Below are positions 35,175 through 44,235 of a DNA stretch of 64,000 bases, in pieces. Source of the DNA: Nocardia australiensis (GTDB lineage Bacteria; Actinomycetota; Actinomycetes; Mycobacteriales; Mycobacteriaceae). Each line of letters begins with the position of its first letter. The stretch's first letter is position 1. The stretch is taken from positions 124,001-188,000 of the forward strand of contig NZ_JAJFZM010000017.1 in the NCBI RefSeq assembly GCF_020733705.1. The letters run 5' to 3'. The notes beneath the pieces were generated by a model, which saw only the letters and a list, made by a program, of their open reading frames with translations, was not told the origin of the DNA and made no database searches. Both the position numbers and the translations under genes were made by a program.

Positions 35175-35345
35175 ATGAACGCTGACCTATCCGGGGTGAA
35201 CTGATTCAAGAGCAGCTACAGCGAAGACAGCGGGCAGTGTGTCGAGGTGGCATGGCTCAACGGGGGCAGATTGTCCGTCACGTACAAGTGGCTGTCCGGC
35301 TACTCTGCGCCCAGGCATTCGCTGCGGAACTCGCGATTGGGGCGT
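35175..35345 (+). pseudogene. DUF397 protein remnant with an early stop codon
   Basis: Begins ATG with an excellent ribosome site (GGAGCAGGAG) and reads MNADLSGVN, then TGA, then in the same frame FKSSYSEDSGQCVEVAWLNG. The family consensus has tryptophan where the TGA stands (VxWxKSSYS), so TGG to TGA explains the stop. After VAWLNGGRLSV the frame loses similarity (the expected VRDSKNP is absent) and ends near 35345. Both a nonsense change and a lost 3' end mark it as dead. Confidence 0.72.
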
Positions 35346-35373
35346 TGATGCGCCGCCGGTTCCAGCGTCGCCA

Positions 35374-36246
35374 CTACCGGTTGCCGCCAATGCTGAGGCC
35401 GCCATCTGCCGGGATGCATGCCCCGGCGATGAACGAGGATTCAGACGAAAGTAACCACGCGACGAGTTGGGCGATCTCCAACGCTTCACCTAGACGCCCC
35501 ATCGGGGTCATGACTCGTCGCGCTTGTTTGCCTTCATCCGTTGCGTTCTCGAGTAGCATCGGCGTTTGGATGAACCCCGGGCATATAGCGTTCACGCGAA
35601 TACCCTTACTTGAACCTTCCAGCGCTGCGGCCTTTGTCAGTCCGACGGCGCCATGCTTGGAGGCAACGTACGCGGCCCCCTTAGGGACGCCGATCAAACC
35701 GGCCGCCGAGGCGTTGTTCACGATCGATGCTCCGCTCCGCAAGTGCTGCAGCTCATATTTCAGGCAGAGAAACATGCCCACCAGATTCACTTCGACGAGT
35801 TCGCGGAAGTCTGCGAGATTTGTATCGGTGAGTGCAGTACCGAACGAATAGTTTCCCGCTGCTGCAATTCCCGCGTTATTGAAGACTCCATCAAGCCCGT
35901 CGAACGCAGACATTGCGTCGACGGTCATGCATTCGACCTCCGCTTCTTTGGTTATGTCTGCAGCGAGTGAGACAGCTTCTCCACCTGCGGCATTGATGGC
36001 TTCGGAGACGGCGGAGACTTTCTCGAAGTTACGATCGACGACAACAACACTTGCGCCTTGGCCACCCAATAGGGTTGCAGTCTCGCGACCGATCCCGGAT
36101 GCAGCCCCCGTGACCAGAAATTTGCGACCAGCGACGGTATTCCGACCGTGCCGCCACCCCGAGGGCTCCCGCTCGATGCGGCCCACGGACGGGCGGTTTC
36201 GCCATTGTTCACTTGCAGCACTGCAATTTTCGTGATTATCTGACAT
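35374..36246 (-). CDS. SDR-family oxidoreductase
   Basis: 290 residues, classical SDR: TGAASGIGRE cofactor motif, DVDG-like VFNNAGIAA, SIVNNASAAG with the catalytic serine region, YVASKHGAVG with YxxxK, and CPGFIQTPML. There is a 40-residue polar N-terminal extension before the Rossmann fold, so a later start is possible. Located 96 bp downstream of the IclR gene, same strand, and probably part of the oxidative locus to its right; a second SDR lies in that operon. Base composition is less GC-rich than the core. Confidence 0.85.
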   Translation of the reverse strand: MSDNHENCSAASEQWRNRPSVGRIEREPSGWRHGRNTVAGRKFLVTGAASGIGRETATLLGGQGASVVVVDRNFEKVSAVSEAINAAGGEAVSLAADITKEAEVECMTVDAMSAFDGLDGVFNNAGIAAAGNYSFGTALTDTNLADFRELVEVNLVGMFLCLKYELQHLRSGASIVNNASAAGLIGVPKGAAYVASKHGAVGLTKAAALEGSSKGIRVNAICPGFIQTPMLLENATDEGKQARRVMTPMGRLGEALEIAQLVAWLLSSESSFIAGACIPADGGLSIGGNR

Positions 36247-36342
36247 GCCCCGAAGGCTAGCAAGGATGTAACTTCGAGTACACGGGTCGAAGGAAAATGA
36301 GATTCCGATATGCGGAATGTCAGACCTCAATTATTTTGACAT

Positions 36343-37116
36343 CTAAGACAATTGAGTAACCTTGAGCGCGCGATGGGCATCGGATGCGGCTGACATGAGC
36401 TGCGCGCCAACTGCTTCCAGGTCGGTGGTTTGCATACGATAGATGGGCATACAAACCGAGAGGGCCGCAATCGGCTTCCCTCGATCATTCAGCACAGCCA
36501 CCCCCACACCGCCGACCTCGGCGCGAAAGCCCCCCCGGTTCACTGCATATCCCGTTGACCTGACATGTTGCAGTTCCTTGCGCACAGCTGCCGGGTCGGT
36601 CAGCGACCGTTCGGTGTATCGGCGCAGCGGACCTGCGAGGACCCAGTCGACTGCGTCGTCGGGAAGTGCTGCGAGCTGCGAAAGCCCTGGCGACACGCAG
36701 TGCGCGGGGGACCTGCTGCCGAGTGTGCTCACCGAGTGGACCGGCTTCGGCGAGACGAGCTGCTCGACATAGATGACGTACCTCCCCTGAAGCACTGTGA
36801 GGTGAATGGTCTCCTGCGTCTCGTCATGGAGTTCGTCCATGATGGGCCGCAGCCGACTCCGGATGTCCTGTCCAGCTTGCAGACCCGGCGCGAGGCTGAG
36901 CAATCCTGGTCCCAGTCGATATCGAAGCTCGTCGTCCTTCTCCACCCATCCGCGCTCGACAAGCGTCTTCGTCAGACGAAATGCCGTCGTCTTGCCGACG
37001 CCGAGGCGATCCGCCAGCTGGGTGACGGTGAGTCCGTTGTTCTCCGCCAGGAGCTCCAGGAGCGAGAGCGCCCTATTGACGGAGCCGAGCGTGTCCGATG
37101 CGCGCGATTCGACCAT
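36343..37116 (-). CDS. IclR-family transcriptional regulator
   Basis: 257 residues. N-terminal winged helix: VNRALSLLELLAENNGLTVT, QLADRLGVGKTTAFRLTKTL, GWVEKDDELRYRLGPGLL. The C-terminal effector domain has the IclR pattern VSTLGSRSPAHCVSPGLSQLA and AVNRGGFRAEVGGVGVAVLN. IclR members typically bind an aromatic or aliphatic pathway intermediate. Divergent from the MFS-to-P450 operon, with 133 bp between the starts, so it is the likely specific regulator. Confidence 0.92.
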   Translation of the reverse strand: MVESRASDTLGSVNRALSLLELLAENNGLTVTQLADRLGVGKTTAFRLTKTLVERGWVEKDDELRYRLGPGLLSLAPGLQAGQDIRSRLRPIMDELHDETQETIHLTVLQGRYVIYVEQLVSPKPVHSVSTLGSRSPAHCVSPGLSQLAALPDDAVDWVLAGPLRRYTERSLTDPAAVRKELQHVRSTGYAVNRGGFRAEVGGVGVAVLNDRGKPIAALSVCMPIYRMQTTDLEAVGAQLMSAASDAHRALKVTQLS

Positions 37117-37249
37117 GGAATCACCATAACGGAACCAGCCCCGGAAGTTTCGTTTCGCTATGAGGAACATGCGTTGAGCATTAAGGAATCTCATGTCTAT
37201 GGTGCAGATCACGTCACAGTCGTGACGACCACTCGGTCAGGAGGCCGCT
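37117..37249. promoter_or_regulatory. Divergent promoter region of the IclR gene and oxidative operon
   Basis: Contains a short palindrome ATGCGTTGAGCAT at 37169-37181 inside an outer ATGAG...CTCAT pair (37160-37194). This is a candidate IclR site but arms are short. The MFS ribosome site CAGGAGGCC is at the right end. Confidence 0.35.
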
Positions 37250-38608
37250 TTGGAGAAAGCCCAGGACAGTGCCCGCAGAAAGCAAGTTCGCTCTGCGGGG
37301 ATTGCTTCGATCACCGGATGGGCGATGGATCTCTACGATCTGACGATCATCCTCTACCTCGCCCCTACTATCGGGCCGCTGCTGTTCCCTGCGCACAACG
37401 CCACGCTCCAGCTGACGTTCGTCTACGCATCCTTCGCGGTGACACTCCTGTTCCGCCCGCTCGGTTCTGCGCTGTTCGGCGCCTACGCCGATCGCAACGG
37501 TCGCAAGCAAGCGATGATGATCGCGATTCTGGGTGTCGGGCTCTCAACGGCATTCATGGGAGCGGTACCGACTTACGCGACCATCGGATTCGCTGCCCCG
37601 ATTCTCTTCCTCGTCTTGCGCGTCGTGCAGGGGGTGTTCGTCGGCGGCGTCGTCGCATCGACGCACACACTCGGAACCGAAACTGTCGCACCGGAACATC
37701 GTGGACTGATGTCGGGACTGGTCGCCGGCGGCGGCGCCGGTGCCGGTGCCGTGGTCGCCTCGCTGGTGTATTTCGTCGTTTCGGCCGTTGTCCCAAGCGA
37801 AGACTTCGGCTCGTACGGATGGCGCGTGATGTTCTGCACCGGCCTTCTGACTGCGGCCTTCAGCTTCTACATCTACCGGCGCACCGAGGAATCGCCGCTG
37901 TGGCACGGGAAGACGTCGGGACCGACAGTCCGAAAATCGCCTCTTCGAGACATCTTCGGGCCTCGCTACCGCAAGACGACGCTGCTCAACATCGCCCTCT
38001 CGGCAGGCAGCGCAACCGCGTATTACCTTACGGTTGGATTCTTCCCGACCTTCTTCGGCGCGAACCTGGGTATCAGCAAGACGACCTCGGCAATGATCCT
38101 GATCATCGCCAACGTGGGAGTCATGGTGGGAGGAGTCCTGGGTGGGCACCTCAGTGATCGAATTGGCCGACGGGCCGTCTTCCTCTGCTTCGGCGTGCCC
38201 AACGTCGTGCTGCTGCCCTTGCTCTACCTCTGGCTCGCATCCCTGAACTCGGACTCGATCGCCCTGGTCACCGTCATCTCGACAGCGATTGCCGTGATCG
38301 TCATGGCAGGCTCCGCACCGGTACTGATCTTCCTCAACGAGCGTTTCCCCACCGAGATTCGCGCGACGGGTACCGGCCTGAGCTGGAACATCGGCTTCGC
38401 GATCGGTGGAGTCATACCCGCGATCGTGACGGCCGTCAGCCCGAGCGTCAGCGACATCCCGGTCCGGCTGACCATCGCCATTGCAGTCGCCGCGGTTGTC
38501 TTCCTCCTGGCGGCCCTGAGCGTGCGTGAGACCCGCCATCTCGGCCTCGGCGAGCGCGATAACGTCCAGCCTCCGGAAGCCGCCGTGGTCGTGGCCGACG
38601 GAGCCTGA
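37250..38608 (+). CDS. MFS transporter, aromatic acid/metabolite:proton symporter type
   Basis: 452 residues, twelve hydrophobic segments. GWAMDLYDLTIILYLAPTIG in helix 1 has the charged Asp pair seen in proton-coupled carriers; GAYADRNGRKQAM and GGHLSDRIGRRAV are the two MFS loop signatures. TTG start with AGGAGG 8 bases upstream. First gene of the P450/BVMO operon, so it probably imports the growth substrate or a related acid. Confidence 0.88.
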   Translation: MEKAQDSARRKQVRSAGIASITGWAMDLYDLTIILYLAPTIGPLLFPAHNATLQLTFVYASFAVTLLFRPLGSALFGAYADRNGRKQAMMIAILGVGLSTAFMGAVPTYATIGFAAPILFLVLRVVQGVFVGGVVASTHTLGTETVAPEHRGLMSGLVAGGGAGAGAVVASLVYFVVSAVVPSEDFGSYGWRVMFCTGLLTAAFSFYIYRRTEESPLWHGKTSGPTVRKSPLRDIFGPRYRKTTLLNIALSAGSATAYYLTVGFFPTFFGANLGISKTTSAMILIIANVGVMVGGVLGGHLSDRIGRRAVFLCFGVPNVVLLPLLYLWLASLNSDSIALVTVISTAIAVIVMAGSAPVLIFLNERFPTEIRATGTGLSWNIGFAIGGVIPAIVTAVSPSVSDIPVRLTIAIAVAAVVFLLAALSVRETRHLGLGERDNVQPPEAAVVVADGA

Positions 38609-38658
38609 CACCGGCCGATTCAACACCAACCGTCACCTTCGAAGTACAGGAGCACGAC

Positions 38659-38856
38659 ATGCCCATTATCAACGTCAATCACGCCAGCCCACTGACGGCG
38701 GAGCAGATCGAGGCCCTGATGGCCGGCTTGACCGACGTCTACACCTCGGTCACCAACTCCAATCCCGCAGCCGTCCACGTACTGGTCCAGCAGGTGCCCA
38801 CGGAACGCTGGGCCGTCGGGGGTGAAAGCCTGTCCAGGCGCAACGCAAAGTCTTGA
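38659..38856 (+). CDS. 4-oxalocrotonate tautomerase-family protein
   Basis: 65 residues starting MPIINVNH; after methionine removal Pro-1 is the general base of this superfamily. The single beta-alpha-beta unit (LTAEQIEALMAGLTDVYTSV) and the C-terminal RWAVGGESL with an arginine fit. Its usual role is keto-enol tautomerisation of unsaturated keto acids from ring cleavage, but no ring-cleavage dioxygenase is in this operon, so its substrate here is unclear. Confidence 0.85.
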   Translation: MPIINVNHASPLTAEQIEALMAGLTDVYTSVTNSNPAAVHVLVQQVPTERWAVGGESLSRRNAKS

Positions 38857-38889
38857 CGAGCCCGCTCTGCCGTATCAGGAAAGGACAGA

Positions 38890-39663
38890 ATGGAACTCGC
38901 GGAAACTCTCGACAGCCACGCCGATCGACCGACCGTTGTTCTGCTGCACAGCCTCGGGACCGATCACCGACTCTGGCGTCATCAGATCGGCTCCCTGACC
39001 GCCCATTACGATCTGTCGACACCAGACAGTCGGGGGCACGGCAAGTCCCCGCAGGCCGGCGCAGTCGGCATCGACGCCTGGACCGACGACCTCTACGGGG
39101 TCATCGAGGATCTCGGTCCGGTGCACCTGATCGGGTTGTCCATGGGTGGGCTGCAAGCGATCGCCGTCGCCGCGAAGCACCCCGAACTGGTCCGCAGCGT
39201 CACCATCGCCAACTCGTTCGCGCGGCTCCCGATCGATGTCGCTGATGCCCGCATCGACAGCTCTGCGGAGTCGATCACTCGAAACGGCATGGCCGGATTC
39301 GCAAAGGACTATCTCGACCAAACACTCACTCGACCACTCGACACCGCGGACTACGCTGCCCTCTACGATGCGATTTCCACGATGAGCCCCGAGGCATACC
39401 TCGAGTCCGCAACGGCGACGTTCCGTGCCGACGTTGTTCCCCTGCTCGACTCGATCGCCTGTCCCGCGCTCGTCGTCACGGGCGAACTCGACGCCAAGAT
39501 TCCGAGCGAACGCACGGCCGAGATCCTCGGCGGCATCGACCACGCACAGCACGAGATCGTTCCTCGCGCCGGCCACCTGTCGTGCATCGAGAACCCCGCC
39601 CACTTCAATGCCGTGATCGCGTCGTTCCTCGCGCGCGTCGACGACCGCGCCGCCATCGACTAG
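38890..39663 (+). CDS. Alpha/beta hydrolase, enol-lactonase/esterase-like
   Basis: 257 residues. Oxyanion region VVLLHSLGTDHRLWRHQIGS, nucleophile elbow GLSMGG (Ser), acid in VVTGELDAKIPSE and histidine in RAGHLSCIENP, as in 3-oxoadipate enol-lactonases. In an operon with a Baeyer-Villiger monooxygenase it may open a lactone or cleave the ester product. Ribosome site AGGAAAGGAC precedes the ATG. Confidence 0.87.
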   Translation: MELAETLDSHADRPTVVLLHSLGTDHRLWRHQIGSLTAHYDLSTPDSRGHGKSPQAGAVGIDAWTDDLYGVIEDLGPVHLIGLSMGGLQAIAVAAKHPELVRSVTIANSFARLPIDVADARIDSSAESITRNGMAGFAKDYLDQTLTRPLDTADYAALYDAISTMSPEAYLESATATFRADVVPLLDSIACPALVVTGELDAKIPSERTAEILGGIDHAQHEIVPRAGHLSCIENPAHFNAVIASFLARVDDRAAID

Positions 39664-39668
39664 AAAGC

Positions 39669-40364
39669 ATGCGCATGACCACAACGATTATCACCGGAGG
39701 CGCCAGCGGCATCGGCCGAGCTGTCGTCGACGAACTGCGCGATGACGGGCACCGCACGATCGTCATCGATCTCGCAGAGCCCCCGGCCGACGGGTTCACC
39801 GACCTCTACATCAGGGCAGACCTGAGCACACCGGAGGGCATCTCCACAGTCCTCGAATCTCTTGCCGGACAGGAGATAGACAACCTCGTTCATTGCGCCG
39901 CAATGGGACAGTGGTCGTCGTTCCGCGACACCCCACGAGAGGCCTGGGAGCGAATCCTGCGCACCAACCTCGAGGGAACTATCGCCATCACCCAGGCAGT
40001 AGTACCGCTGATGCCGCGGGGTTCGAGGATCGTGCTCTTCGCCTCCGGCACCGTATTCAAGGGCGCCAGGAACCTCTTCGCGTATGTCGCGTCGAAGGCC
40101 GGGGTCATCGGCTTCGCCCGCTGTCTGGCAGATGAACTCGGTGACGACGAAATTACGGTCAACGTCGTCAGTCCGGGCATCACCGCTACACCCATGATCA
40201 CGGACATGGCCCACACCGAAGAGAACAACATCGCCAGCCGCTCGATCAAACGACGCGCCTACCCGGAGGACATCGTCGGGCCGGTGAAATTCCTGCTCGG
40301 CCCCGGCGCGGCCTTCGTCACCGGCCAGACGATCTGCGTCGACGGCGGCTCGGTCAAGAACTAA
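39669..40364 (+). CDS. SDR-family alcohol dehydrogenase
   Basis: 231 residues; the ATG at 39675 is an alternative. TIITGGASGIGRAVVDELRD, NLVHCAAMGQWS (NAA position), SRIVLFASGTVF serine region, YVASKAGVIGFARC with YxxxK and SPGITATPMITDM. Likely oxidises the alcohol made by the P450 to the ketone that feeds the monooxygenase. Starts 6 bp after the hydrolase stop. Confidence 0.88.
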   Translation: MRMTTTIITGGASGIGRAVVDELRDDGHRTIVIDLAEPPADGFTDLYIRADLSTPEGISTVLESLAGQEIDNLVHCAAMGQWSSFRDTPREAWERILRTNLEGTIAITQAVVPLMPRGSRIVLFASGTVFKGARNLFAYVASKAGVIGFARCLADELGDDEITVNVVSPGITATPMITDMAHTEENNIASRSIKRRAYPEDIVGPVKFLLGPGAAFVTGQTICVDGGSVKN

Positions 40365-40407
40365 CCCCCGCATCATCTCCATCTTCGTCAGAGAACGGAA
40401 ACCAACC

Positions 40408-41238
40408 TTGTACGAGAAGAAGTCACTCATCGCCGACGGGTTCCACACCACCTACATCGAGGCCGGCAACCCCGACAAGGACACGATCGTCCTGGTCCAC
40501 GACGGCGGTTTCGGGTCCACCGCCGAACTGTGTTGGTCCGAGATGATCCCGCACCTGACCGATCATTTCCATGTTCTCGCCCCTGACCTTCTCGGATGGG
40601 GTGGAACCGACAAAGCGGTCTTCCTCGACCAGCCGCCATACGCACCCCGTGTCAAGCACATCGCGGCCTTCTGCCAGGAACTCCGTGTCGACCGGGCACA
40701 CTTCGTCGGAGCCTCCTTTGGTGGCTCGATGGTCATGCGGGCAATCTCCGACCCTACGAACCCGTGGCCGGTCGACCGCGCGGTGAGCATCTCCGGAACA
40801 GGCGGCCCCTACCGGCTGCCCGAAGGCATCGCAGCCCTGGCCGACTACACCCCGAGCCTCGAGGATGCCGCCAGGATGACCGGCTACCTGGTGCGGAGTC
40901 TCGACGGAATGGACGAGCACATCCGACAGCGGTTCGAAAACAGCCTCATCCCCGGGCACTGGGAAGCGATGACCGCGCCTCGGCTGAGCAACCCGGCAGC
41001 CGAGCGAAGCCCGAACGCCGACCCGTTCCTCGAACTCTGGGCAAAGACACAGGTCCCGGTGCTTCTCGTCGAGGGTACTCGCGACGAACTCCTCGAGTCG
41101 GGGTGGTCGAAGAAGCTCGCCGACCTCACCCCGAAGGCGCGCACAGCTGAGATCGACTACGCGCACGAACCGAACATCGACGCGCCCGCCGAGACCGCCG
41201 GCCTGATCGTCGACTTCCTCACCGGAGGTCTTGAATGA
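40408..41238 (+). CDS. Alpha/beta hydrolase, MhpC/C-C hydrolase-like or esterase
   Basis: 276 residues, TTG start with GGAAA upstream. VLVHDGGFGSTAELCW carries the oxyanion loop, APDLLGWGGTDK, nucleophile GASFGGSMVM, acid in LLVEGTRDELLE. The expected catalytic histidine region reads DYAHEPNIDAPAETAG, giving His in AHEPN. The shape resembles meta-cleavage hydrolases, but a role as the carboxylesterase acting after the monooxygenase is equally likely, because its stop overlaps the BVMO start (ATGA). Confidence 0.85.
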   Translation: MYEKKSLIADGFHTTYIEAGNPDKDTIVLVHDGGFGSTAELCWSEMIPHLTDHFHVLAPDLLGWGGTDKAVFLDQPPYAPRVKHIAAFCQELRVDRAHFVGASFGGSMVMRAISDPTNPWPVDRAVSISGTGGPYRLPEGIAALADYTPSLEDAARMTGYLVRSLDGMDEHIRQRFENSLIPGHWEAMTAPRLSNPAAERSPNADPFLELWAKTQVPVLLVEGTRDELLESGWSKKLADLTPKARTAEIDYAHEPNIDAPAETAGLIVDFLTGGLE

Positions 41239-43229
41239 CCCCGACCGCACTCACCACAAACGAAGTGGACCCGTGCGACGTCGCGCAGCCCGGTCACTAC
41301 GATGCCTGCCTGCCGATCGTCGAGGACGACGATTTCCTCGAGCGCGCGGTGCAGGATGCGGACCTGCCGGCTCTGCTTGCCGCCCTGGCACTCGCGAATG
41401 CCGATCCGTCGTTGCTAGCCGACGAGCTGCGGCCGCCGCTGCCACCGATGGACTCGGTGATCGCTCCTCAAGGGGGGATGTCCGCCGACGCCCAGCAGCT
41501 GGCCCGCAAGGTTGCTGTGAACGCCCTCAAGGCATTTCGCGATCGAGGCTCCGCTGCTACGGCGCCGCCGTCCGAGGAATTCCTCGCACACATCATGCGC
41601 TTCCTGACCAAGGACGCGAGCGACGATTACCTGCCCCTGCTGAGGCACGAACTGGGCATTCCGAACGACTACGGCGCACCGGCGTGGAAGAAGTCGGAGA
41701 TCGCTCCAGACATCGATTTCAGCGTGGCGATCATCGGCGCAGGAATCTCCGGCATGGCCGCCGCACACCGACTGCAGCAGGCCGGGATCGACTACGTGGT
41801 GTTCGAGAAGAACACCGAGGTCGGCGGCACCTGGTGGGAGAACGTCTACCCCGGTTGTCGGCTCGACACCCCGAACTTCGCCTACAGCTACTCGTTTGCG
41901 CAGAAGGCCGACTGGCCACAGCAGTTCTCGACACGGAACGAGATCGAGAATTATCTGCAAGACGTGGCAACCACGTTCGACCTGCGACCCAACATCGAGT
42001 TCGGGACCGAGGTAGCTTCCCTGTCGTTCGACGACGACAGCCAGTCATGGATCGTTACGACGGAGACTGAGGACGGTGTCCGCCGAACCCGCCGGGTGAA
42101 CGCCGTCATAACTGCTGTCGGACAGCTCAATCGACCGAACATTCCGGAGCTCCCCGGGCTCGACTCCTTCGCCGGCCGCTGGTTCCACTCGTCGCAGTGG
42201 GACACATCGGCGGACCTGAGCGGGCTGAGGGTGGCAGTGGTCGGTACCGGCGCGAGCGCGTACCAGATCGTTCCCTCGATCGCGGGCACGGTGCAGCACC
42301 TGAGTGTCTTCCAGCGAAACGCCCCGTGGATGCTCCCTACACCCAACTACCTTGCAGATATTCCTGCCGGTATGGCGTGGCTGCTGCGTCATGTCCCGCA
42401 CTACGGCCGGTGGTATCGCTTCTGGCAGTTCTGGATTGCCGCCGAAGGGCGTCTGCCGTTCGTGGAGGCCGATCCTGACTGGGCGGAAGAGGACAGTACC
42501 TCGGCGAAGAATGCGGAGCTACGACGCCAGCTGCTGGCTCATCTCGGCCGGCAGCTCGAGGATCATCCCGACCTCCTGGAGAAGATGACTCCCACCTACC
42601 CACCGGGTGCCAAGCGCATGCTCCGCGACAACGGAGTGTGGAGCTCGACCCTCATGCAGTCGCATGTCGATCTCGTCACCGACGGCATCGAGGCCATTAC
42701 CCGGGCCGGGATCCGCACGGTAGACGGCGTCCTGCACGAGGTCGACGTCATCGTCTTCGCGACCGGATTTCGGGCTTCCGACTACCTCGAACCAATCACC
42801 ATCACCGGGCGCGACGGAAAGAACCTCCACGAGTCATGGGCCGGGGACGCGCGGGCATACATGGGCGTCACGATCCCGTCCTTCCCGAACCTCTTCATGC
42901 TCATGGGTCCGAACACCGGTGTCGTCGTCAACGGCAGCTCCCTGTATATGGCGGAGTGTGCCGCCGAGTACACCGTCGAGTGCATCGGCGAACTCCTCCG
43001 TGCCCGTAAGAAGACCATCGAGCCGCATGTCGAGGCGATGGACGAATTCTGCGATCGGGTCGACGCGGGAAATCGTCTCCGCACTTGGGGGGTTGCCAAC
43101 GTGCACACCTGGTACCGGAACCGATTCGGCCGTGCCACACAGGTCTGGCCGTTCTCGCTACTCGAGTTTTACCAGCTGACGAGGACCCCGGATCTGTCGG
43201 CGTTCGACCTCACGGGCGACTTCGAATGA
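41235..43229 (+). CDS. Baeyer-Villiger monooxygenase, 4-hydroxyacetophenone monooxygenase-like
   Basis: 664 residues. The FAD Rossmann motif GAGISG lies at 168-173 rather than near residue 10 because of a helical N-terminal extension of about 150 residues (DFLERAVQDADLPALLAALA, then ELRPPLPPMDS), the hallmark of 4-hydroxyacetophenone monooxygenase. The BVMO fingerprint FAGRWFHSSQWD is at 312-323 and the NADPH motif GTGASA at 337-342; VFATGF follows. It inserts oxygen next to a ketone, giving an ester. Coupled by ATGA to the hydrolase before and the reductase after. Confidence 0.93.
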   Translation: MTPTALTTNEVDPCDVAQPGHYDACLPIVEDDDFLERAVQDADLPALLAALALANADPSLLADELRPPLPPMDSVIAPQGGMSADAQQLARKVAVNALKAFRDRGSAATAPPSEEFLAHIMRFLTKDASDDYLPLLRHELGIPNDYGAPAWKKSEIAPDIDFSVAIIGAGISGMAAAHRLQQAGIDYVVFEKNTEVGGTWWENVYPGCRLDTPNFAYSYSFAQKADWPQQFSTRNEIENYLQDVATTFDLRPNIEFGTEVASLSFDDDSQSWIVTTETEDGVRRTRRVNAVITAVGQLNRPNIPELPGLDSFAGRWFHSSQWDTSADLSGLRVAVVGTGASAYQIVPSIAGTVQHLSVFQRNAPWMLPTPNYLADIPAGMAWLLRHVPHYGRWYRFWQFWIAAEGRLPFVEADPDWAEEDSTSAKNAELRRQLLAHLGRQLEDHPDLLEKMTPTYPPGAKRMLRDNGVWSSTLMQSHVDLVTDGIEAITRAGIRTVDGVLHEVDVIVFATGFRASDYLEPITITGRDGKNLHESWAGDARAYMGVTIPSFPNLFMLMGPNTGVVVNGSSLYMAECAAEYTVECIGELLRARKKTIEPHVEAMDEFCDRVDAGNRLRTWGVANVHTWYRNRFGRATQVWPFSLLEFYQLTRTPDLSAFDLTGDFE

Positions 43230-44218
43230 GCACGCCGAATGTGACCAGTGCCGGCAAGGCAGCGTCCCTGCTGACCGGTCCGATGCCGACTGCGTTGCGC
43301 GTGGAATCCCGCGAGCAGGTGTCCGCCGATGTCGTGTCGCTGACGCTGGCCGATCCCCTCGGACAGCGTCTCCCACCGTGGACACCTGGATCGCACATCG
43401 ATCTGATCCTGCCCAACGGGATGTCACGCCAGTACTCTCTCTGCGGAAACCGTTGGGATACATACCGTTACCGGGTCGCTGTCCTGAACGAACCGGACGG
43501 ACGCGGTGGATCGCGGTGGATTCACGAGAACCTCCGCGAAGGCGAAGTGCTCGGCTACGGCGGGCCGAGGAACCACTTCCCCTTGGTTCCCGCTGACCGC
43601 TACCTGTTCATTGCCGGCGGCATCGGCATAACGCCGATAATCCCGATGATCGAGCAAGCGGTGCGGACCGAGACACCGTGGCGCCTGGTGTACGGAGGCC
43701 GCAACCGGCAGTCGATGGCATTCCTCGACGATCTCGAAAGACACGGGGAGCGCGTGCACTTTGCGCCCCAGGACGAGGTCGGCCTACTCGATCTCGACGC
43801 GGCCCTGGCCGATGTGGAGCCCGGAACCAAGGTGTACTGCTGTGGGCCGGCCGGATTGCTGGAGGCAGTCGAAGCTGCCTGCCGGCACCTACCGCCGTAC
43901 GCATTGCACACAGAGCGTTTCACAGCATCGGCAGCAGAATCGTCACAGGATCGTCCGTTCACACTCAGCCTCCTTCGATCGGGCACCGACATCGGTGTCC
44001 CTCCAGGGGTGAGCGCTCTCGACGCACTCGCCAATGCGGGAATCGGAATCCTCTCGTCCTGCCGTCAGGGGACGTGCGGAACCTGCGAGGTCACCGTGGT
44101 CGACGGGGTGCCCGATCACCGTGACAGCGTGCTCAGTGAAGTCGACCGACAGGCGGGCGACTGCATGATTTCGTGCGTCTCGCGAGCACAGACCGAACGC
44201 CTCGTCCTCGACTTGTAA
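43226..44218 (+). CDS. PDR/VanB-family flavin reductase with C-terminal 2Fe-2S ferredoxin domain
   Basis: 330 residues. FMN-binding barrel with RQYSLCGN, NADH domain with AGGIGITPIIPMI and VYCCGPAGLLEAV, then a plant-type ferredoxin: CRQGTCGTCEV plus a distal cysteine in GDCMISCVSRA. This is the phthalate dioxygenase reductase layout. It should feed electrons to the adjacent P450. As separate genes the pair resembles a split version of self-sufficient CYP116B/P450RhF fusions. ATGA overlap with the BVMO stop. Confidence 0.92.
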   Translation: MSTPNVTSAGKAASLLTGPMPTALRVESREQVSADVVSLTLADPLGQRLPPWTPGSHIDLILPNGMSRQYSLCGNRWDTYRYRVAVLNEPDGRGGSRWIHENLREGEVLGYGGPRNHFPLVPADRYLFIAGGIGITPIIPMIEQAVRTETPWRLVYGGRNRQSMAFLDDLERHGERVHFAPQDEVGLLDLDAALADVEPGTKVYCCGPAGLLEAVEAACRHLPPYALHTERFTASAAESSQDRPFTLSLLRSGTDIGVPPGVSALDALANAGIGILSSCRQGTCGTCEVTVVDGVPDHRDSVLSEVDRQAGDCMISCVSRAQTERLVLDL

Positions 44219-44235
44219 ACACAGAAGATCGGACC

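Noticed and set aside
37169..37181. ATGCGTTGAGCAT as a firm IclR operator
   Set aside because: Arms of only four bases occur often by chance; kept only as a weak candidate within the promoter entry.
36565..38157. 530-codon plus-strand frame spanning IclR and the MFS gene
   Set aside because: Overlaps a clear IclR gene on one side and the MFS gene in another frame; arginine-rich nonsense.
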